From: Clostridia bacterium
GTDB taxonomy: Bacteria; Bacillota; Clostridia; Lachnospirales; Lachnospiraceae
Direction: 5' to 3'
Length of the DNA stretch: 64,000 bases
NCBI GenBank assembly: GCA_003249225.1
Contig: QKJQ01000031.1
Location: 1 to 64,000 of the forward strand
The notes under the pieces: model-generated
The model's input: the letters and a program-made list of their open reading frames with translations, nothing else
Told to the model about the DNA's origin: nothing
Database searches by the model: none
Position numbers and translations under genes: made by a program
Part shown: piece after piece, positions 61,148-64,000 of the stretch
Numbering within the stretch: the first letter of the stretch is position 1
How the letters are laid out: every line of letters starts with the position of its first letter

Positions 61148-61201
61148 TTTAATCACACTTTAACGTGTTAAAGGATTCAGACAATTTAATGAGGTGATGT
61201 T

Positions 61202-61474
61202 ATGGATATATTTAAAAATTACTTAGACATACTGATCGAAGTTTTTAATCTTCAAGATTTTACTTTAAGTGATTTAATGCAGTGTCTTAGATATAGTTGT
61301 CTGCTTGTTATTATTATTTTAATTTTAGTAATTGTTATTTCTTTAATAGATAAATTATTTACAAGAGATGATAGTTTCAACAATATTCTCATATCATGTT
61401 GTAGTAAATTTTTGATTGGTACAGTTATTTGTTTAATCGTGGTTGAAATTATTGATCGTGTAATTATTAGATAA
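61202..61474 (+). CDS. Small two-helix membrane protein (90 aa)
   Basis: Two hydrophobic segments (CLLVIIILILVIVISLI at about 33-49 and FLIGTVICLIVVEIIDRVII at the end) around a short polar loop. GAGGTGATG precedes the ATG. The last base of its stop is shared with an in-frame ATG of the next open frame. Unknown family; first gene after the non-coding region and upstream of Rep. Confidence 0.65.
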   Translation: MDIFKNYLDILIEVFNLQDFTLSDLMQCLRYSCLLVIIILILVIVISLIDKLFTRDDSFNNILISCCSKFLIGTVICLIVVEIIDRVIIR

Positions 61475-61485
61475 TGAGGTGGATT

Positions 61486-61659
61486 ATGAAGAAAACAGAT
61501 AATTTTACTTGTTCCTATTTAAAAAATAAACGTTGTTTAAAAGGAATGATATGTGGTGGTTTATGTAGCAAGTATGCTTTATGTAGATTTTGCAAACATG
61601 AAGGAAATACAGATAAATGTAATTTTTGTGAATGGTTAAAAAACAATCCTCATATATAA
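61486..61659 (+). CDS. Cysteine-rich small protein (57 aa)
   Basis: A 57-aa protein with eight cysteines (FTC, RCL, MIC, GLC, LCRFC, KCNFC) and many lysines, suggesting a zinc-binding mini-domain with nucleic-acid binding or a protein-bridging role. The ATG at 61486 has GAGGTG upstream; a start at 61474 overlapping the preceding stop is possible. No family recognised. It lies upstream of Rep with two small membrane-protein genes. Confidence 0.65.
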   Translation: MKKTDNFTCSYLKNKRCLKGMICGGLCSKYALCRFCKHEGNTDKCNFCEWLKNNPHI

Positions 61660-61672
61660 GATTGGAGGCTTT

Positions 61673-61864
61673 ATGGATATTGATTTAATGTTTAAAGTAT
61701 TTAAAATATTTTGTTTAATAATTCTGAGTCTAAGTATATTAATAAATATTGTTTTTCAAATTGTAAAAATGAGATCTAGCAATATTGATAAGGAGATTGA
61801 AAACACAATTTTTATTGATACACTAACACTTTCTGTGTTTTCACTTGGTGGCATATTTATATAA
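61673..61864 (+). CDS. Small membrane protein (63 aa)
   Basis: One clear helix at about 8-32 (IFCLIILSLSILINIVFQIV) and a weaker hydrophobic C-terminus. TTGGAGG lies before the ATG. Unknown function. Third of three tiny genes between the non-coding region and Rep. Confidence 0.62.
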   Translation: MDIDLMFKVFKIFCLIILSLSILINIVFQIVKMRSSNIDKEIENTIFIDTLTLSVFSLGGIFI

Positions 61865-61911
61865 TTTCTTTTTGAAAACAAATTTTTATAATTTAATGCC
61901 TGGGGGTTTTT

Positions 61912-63453
61912 ATGCTAGATCAGAATGAAAAAGCTTTAATTTTAACAGAAATGAATCTGGAAAACCGGAATAAATGGTTCGATTTCAAAAGACAAAAGTT
62001 TCTGCATAATATCGATACATTTTATTACAGTGTAACGCTAAAGGATGATTTTACAAAAGAAACTGATAGTGTTACTGTTAAAAGATTTCGCCGTTTCTTT
62101 GAAAAGAAGTATGAAGAAATGACTTATGAAGCAAATTTCATTCCATATATCATTGATGGTTTTAATACAACAATGAATCTTAAATATTCCAGTTTTTCAT
62201 TCTATAAGATATGGATTGAAGTTCCTGAACGATATGACATATTTTTTGCTTATAGTGTACCAAATAAACTGACCTGTGAATGTATTGTTCAGATCAGGGC
62301 AAATTTACTTTGGGAAAAAGGAATAATTGATGCTTACGAGGAGTCTTTTGAAACTTTTAAAAAGATCTGCAAGAATCATAATTTGGTTATCGATTATGTA
62401 CTTGAAAATCGTGTTGATTATTGTTGGCATACAAATTATCTGCAAAAACCGGAAGAGTTCTTCCGGATTGATAAATTTGCTCCAATGAAGATAACACAAT
62501 TCAAACGCTGCAGAAATGATTTCATGTTCAAAGGTCAAGATGGTTATGAAATGGATTATCTTTGTATGGGTCGACGTGGATCCAAATGCTTTGTACGTAT
62601 TTATTTAAAGAGTAAAGAAGTCATTGAGAAAACAAAAAAGCCTTTCTTTTTTAAACGTTGGTACGATGAAGGTGTTATAAATGCATATGATAAGTATTGT
62701 ATGGAATATGCATTTGAACGTGGTAACTGGAAACAGTTAGAACTTGCCAGGCTTAAGTTTTATATTGAGTATGGTTATCATAGTAATATTAAAGCAAGAT
62801 GCAGAGAATTCCTTGATCAGGATTGTCCTAATATGGATAACCTGATTGAATTTGCAGATCAGATATGTCCCAGGGTCCATAAAGTAATGAATATAGAATT
62901 TCAGACGATGCGTAAGCAATCAAAACATTTTATTTTGAATGAACGTGAAGATTATGATCGGGAATGCCCGGATATAAATCAGAATAGAATTTATGATTAC
63001 TTTGCTAATCTGAAAGAAATTGCAGATTACCTGACATGGTGGACTCTTAGACTTACTGATCCGGAGGATTCTGAAACAAAAAAATCTGAAAGAAAGCTAT
63101 GTCACTTCTGGTTAGCACTCCGTAGAACAAGAATGATAAACGTTAATTGGACTCCTCAAAAAGAAAGAATAAAAACAAATTACGAAAGAAATTTAAACTT
63201 TGAAGCTGCAAAAAAACGTGTTGTTAGTGCTGCCATGCTTATGTCTATATATATGAATGGTAAAAATGATAATGATCCGCTGCAGGACTGTGCGGATGCT
63301 TTACTCATAATGAATGATAATGATATGGATGATGCTCGAAAATATAAATGTAAAAAGTCTAAATCATTAAAAGATGATGATTTGAAAAAAATCAAATACG
63401 ATGATAAGCGTAAGAAATATTATATTTTCGATGAAGATGGTGTTATACACTAA
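61912..63453 (+). CDS. Rolling-circle replication initiation protein (Rep_trans-like)
   Basis: A 513-aa protein. The N-terminal 310 residues follow the pattern of Rep_trans/phage replication initiators: FYYSVTLKDDF near residue 38, NRVDYCWHTNYLQ near 165-177, VRIYLKSKEV near 226 and LARLKFYIEYGYHS near 277. The last 200 residues are charged and helical, ending in a Lys/Asp-rich tail. Initiators of this class nick the origin and stay bound through a tyrosine. It lies after the hairpin-rich region, the likely target. ATG 61912 has TGGGGG upstream. Related proteins occur in plasmids and conjugative elements, so the protein alone does not prove a phage. Confidence 0.78.
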   Translation: MLDQNEKALILTEMNLENRNKWFDFKRQKFLHNIDTFYYSVTLKDDFTKETDSVTVKRFRRFFEKKYEEMTYEANFIPYIIDGFNTTMNLKYSSFSFYKIWIEVPERYDIFFAYSVPNKLTCECIVQIRANLLWEKGIIDAYEESFETFKKICKNHNLVIDYVLENRVDYCWHTNYLQKPEEFFRIDKFAPMKITQFKRCRNDFMFKGQDGYEMDYLCMGRRGSKCFVRIYLKSKEVIEKTKKPFFFKRWYDEGVINAYDKYCMEYAFERGNWKQLELARLKFYIEYGYHSNIKARCREFLDQDCPNMDNLIEFADQICPRVHKVMNIEFQTMRKQSKHFILNEREDYDRECPDINQNRIYDYFANLKEIADYLTWWTLRLTDPEDSETKKSERKLCHFWLALRRTRMINVNWTPQKERIKTNYERNLNFEAAKKRVVSAAMLMSIYMNGKNDNDPLQDCADALLIMNDNDMDDARKYKCKKSKSLKDDDLKKIKYDDKRKKYYIFDEDGVIH

Positions 63454-63483
63454 CTAAAAATCTGACTAATTAGAGGTGATATT

Positions 63484-64000
63484 ATGTGTCCAGCACAAAG
63501 AGAAATCATTAATCATGATTTTAAAATCAGAGATCTTAATGAATTGTATATGATAGATAAGATGTCGAATTGCAGTCCTAAGACTGTTACAAATTATCAG
63601 CAGCATCTTTCGTATTTCTTTGATTTTATGGAATCTGAATGGAATACGAATAGTGTCATTATAAATAAAATTAAGCTTATGGATCTTAATAAGTACACTC
63701 TTTATTTGAAAAATAAGAATAAATACGCTGATCATCCAATTAATCCGATGCAGGAGAAAAAGTTAAGTAATACGACTGTAAGAGATTATTGTGTCAGTGT
63801 TAAAGTTCTGTTGAACTGGTGTTATTTAAATGAGTATATAGAATTTGATATTTCGAAAAATTGGAAGCTGCCAAGAATTGATAAAAGGGAAGTACTTCCA
63901 TTATATCAAGATGAAGTTGATAAGATTGAAACTTTATATTCAAGAAAATGTGATACACATTTTCGTAATCTTGCAATTATTCATTGTGGACTTGATGCTG
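63484..64000 (+). CDS. Tyrosine recombinase (integrase), N-terminal part, cut by window end
   Basis: Translation from ATG 63484 (GAGGTGAT upstream) gives 172 residues to the edge. It shows a core-binding SAM-like domain: SPKTVTNYQQHLSYFFDFM, then LSNTTVRDYCVSVKVLLNWC and LPRIDKREVLPLYQDEVDKI, followed by the start of the catalytic domain (HFRNLAIIHCGLDA). The catalytic R, H and Y lie beyond the window. This is the integrase expected to recombine at the tRNA-Lys site, which should be restored on its right. Confidence 0.88.
   Translation, partial: MCPAQREIINHDFKIRDLNELYMIDKMSNCSPKTVTNYQQHLSYFFDFMESEWNTNSVIINKIKLMDLNKYTLYLKNKNKYADHPINPMQEKKLSNTTVRDYCVSVKVLLNWCYLNEYIEFDISKNWKLPRIDKREVLPLYQDEVDKIETLYSRKCDTHFRNLAIIHCGLDA

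Larger units (their letters stand above)
60487..61201 (+). other. 715-bp hairpin-rich non-coding region, candidate origin and packaging signal
   Basis: No credible gene on either strand, and locally GC-rich in an AT-rich element. Structures: repeated TAGTATT units at 60495-60535; TCAACG/CGTTGA at 60565-60583; a 15-bp stem with one bulge at 60601-60635; GGGGAAAACCCC at 60676-60687, whose first ten bases recur inverted at 60905-60914; TTACGT/ACGTAA at 60813-60846; ACGGGAC/GTCCCGT at 60865-60883; CCCC/GGGG at 60911-60923; an 11-bp stem at 61122-61147; CTTTAAC/GTTAAAG at 61158-61173. Such clusters mark the intergenic region of filamentous phages, which holds the plus and minus strand origins and the packaging signal. 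Confidence 0.72.
52517..64000 (+). mobile_element. Integrated filamentous phage-like element (inovirus), right end not in window
   Basis: The left boundary is the tRNA-Lys fragment. From there to the window end the DNA is markedly AT-rich, genes are short and mostly on the plus strand, and the set is phage-like: XRE repressor with operators, candidate ssDNA-binding protein, large exported protein, major-coat-like protein followed by a terminator, several single-helix proteins, Zot-like ATPase, hairpin-rich intergenic region, Rep_trans-like initiator and tyrosine recombinase. No relaxase, T4SS, capsid, terminase or tail gene is seen. This gene set is what is known for inoviruses; gene order differs from M13. 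An integrative plasmid is the main alternative, but the coat-like protein argues against it. Confidence 0.82.

Noticed and set aside
52517..64000. Integrative conjugative element or transposon
   Set aside because: No relaxase, coupling protein, T4SS or transposase is visible; the coat-like and Zot-like genes fit a filamentous phage better. The unseen right part could still change this.

Overview
The window looks like the chromosome of a motile, anaerobic, monoderm gut bacterium of the Bacillota, most likely Lachnospiraceae. The basis is a clostridial-type chemotaxis operon with CheD, lipoproteins with classical lipoboxes, YesM/YesN-type sugar sensing, MetG with a C-terminal tRNA-binding domain, a 4-aminobutyrate to 4-hydroxybutyrate module, and consensus sigma-A promoters. 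The genus cannot be fixed from the sequence alone.

Host part, 1-52.5 kb. A lone histidine phosphatase (198-911) is followed by a chemotaxis operon driven by a perfect sigma-A promoter: cheA-cheW-cheR-cheB-cheD, a four-PAS hybrid kinase, a CheY-like receiver, and two proteins with degenerate c-di-GMP domains (a J-domain/GGDEF-like fusion and a GGDEF-EAL protein). Next come minus-strand genes for an AEC permease, a transglutaminase-like lipoprotein, oleate hydratase with a TetR regulator, a serine hydrolase, and a secreted protein of about 13 InlB-type repeats. At 22.6-31.2 kb a GH66 enzyme, two sugar ABC permeases and a sugar-binding lipoprotein stand divergent from a YesM/YesN two-component system. 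At 31.3-37.4 kb lie 4-hydroxybutyrate dehydrogenase, a GABA-type aminotransferase, a polar amino acid ABC transporter and a cytidylate-kinase-like protein. At 37.9-52.3 kb are a PucR-type regulator, a D-lactate dehydrogenase-like enzyme, xanthine phosphoribosyltransferase, a LacI-like/GGDEF protein, an unknown protein, an M18 aminopeptidase, galE, metG (with an orphan promoter and unexplained leader upstream and a 33-bp tandem repeat in its 3' region), a small membrane protein and a GH2 beta-mannosidase.

Mobile part, 52.5-64 kb, running off the right edge. Base composition drops sharply to AT-rich beyond a 43-nt 3' fragment of a tRNA-Lys(CTT) gene on the minus strand, which marks an attachment site. 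The element carries a possible accessory gene, an XRE repressor divergent from the main operon with overlapping operators and promoter, small early genes, a candidate ssDNA-binding protein, a 708-aa secreted and membrane-anchored protein, a 98-aa major-coat-like protein (signal peptide, short mature domain, one membrane segment) with a strong terminator behind it, a run of tiny membrane proteins, a Zot/pI-like ATPase, a 715-bp non-coding region full of hairpins (candidate replication origin and packaging signal), a Rep_trans-like replication initiator, and a tyrosine recombinase cut by the window end. I read this as an integrated filamentous phage (inovirus) of a Gram-positive host. Few are characterised, and it is the most interesting object here. 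No secretin gene is seen, as expected for a host without an outer membrane. Two of its early genes share a duplicated 74-bp structured leader that includes the ribosome binding site, which suggests a shared translational control.
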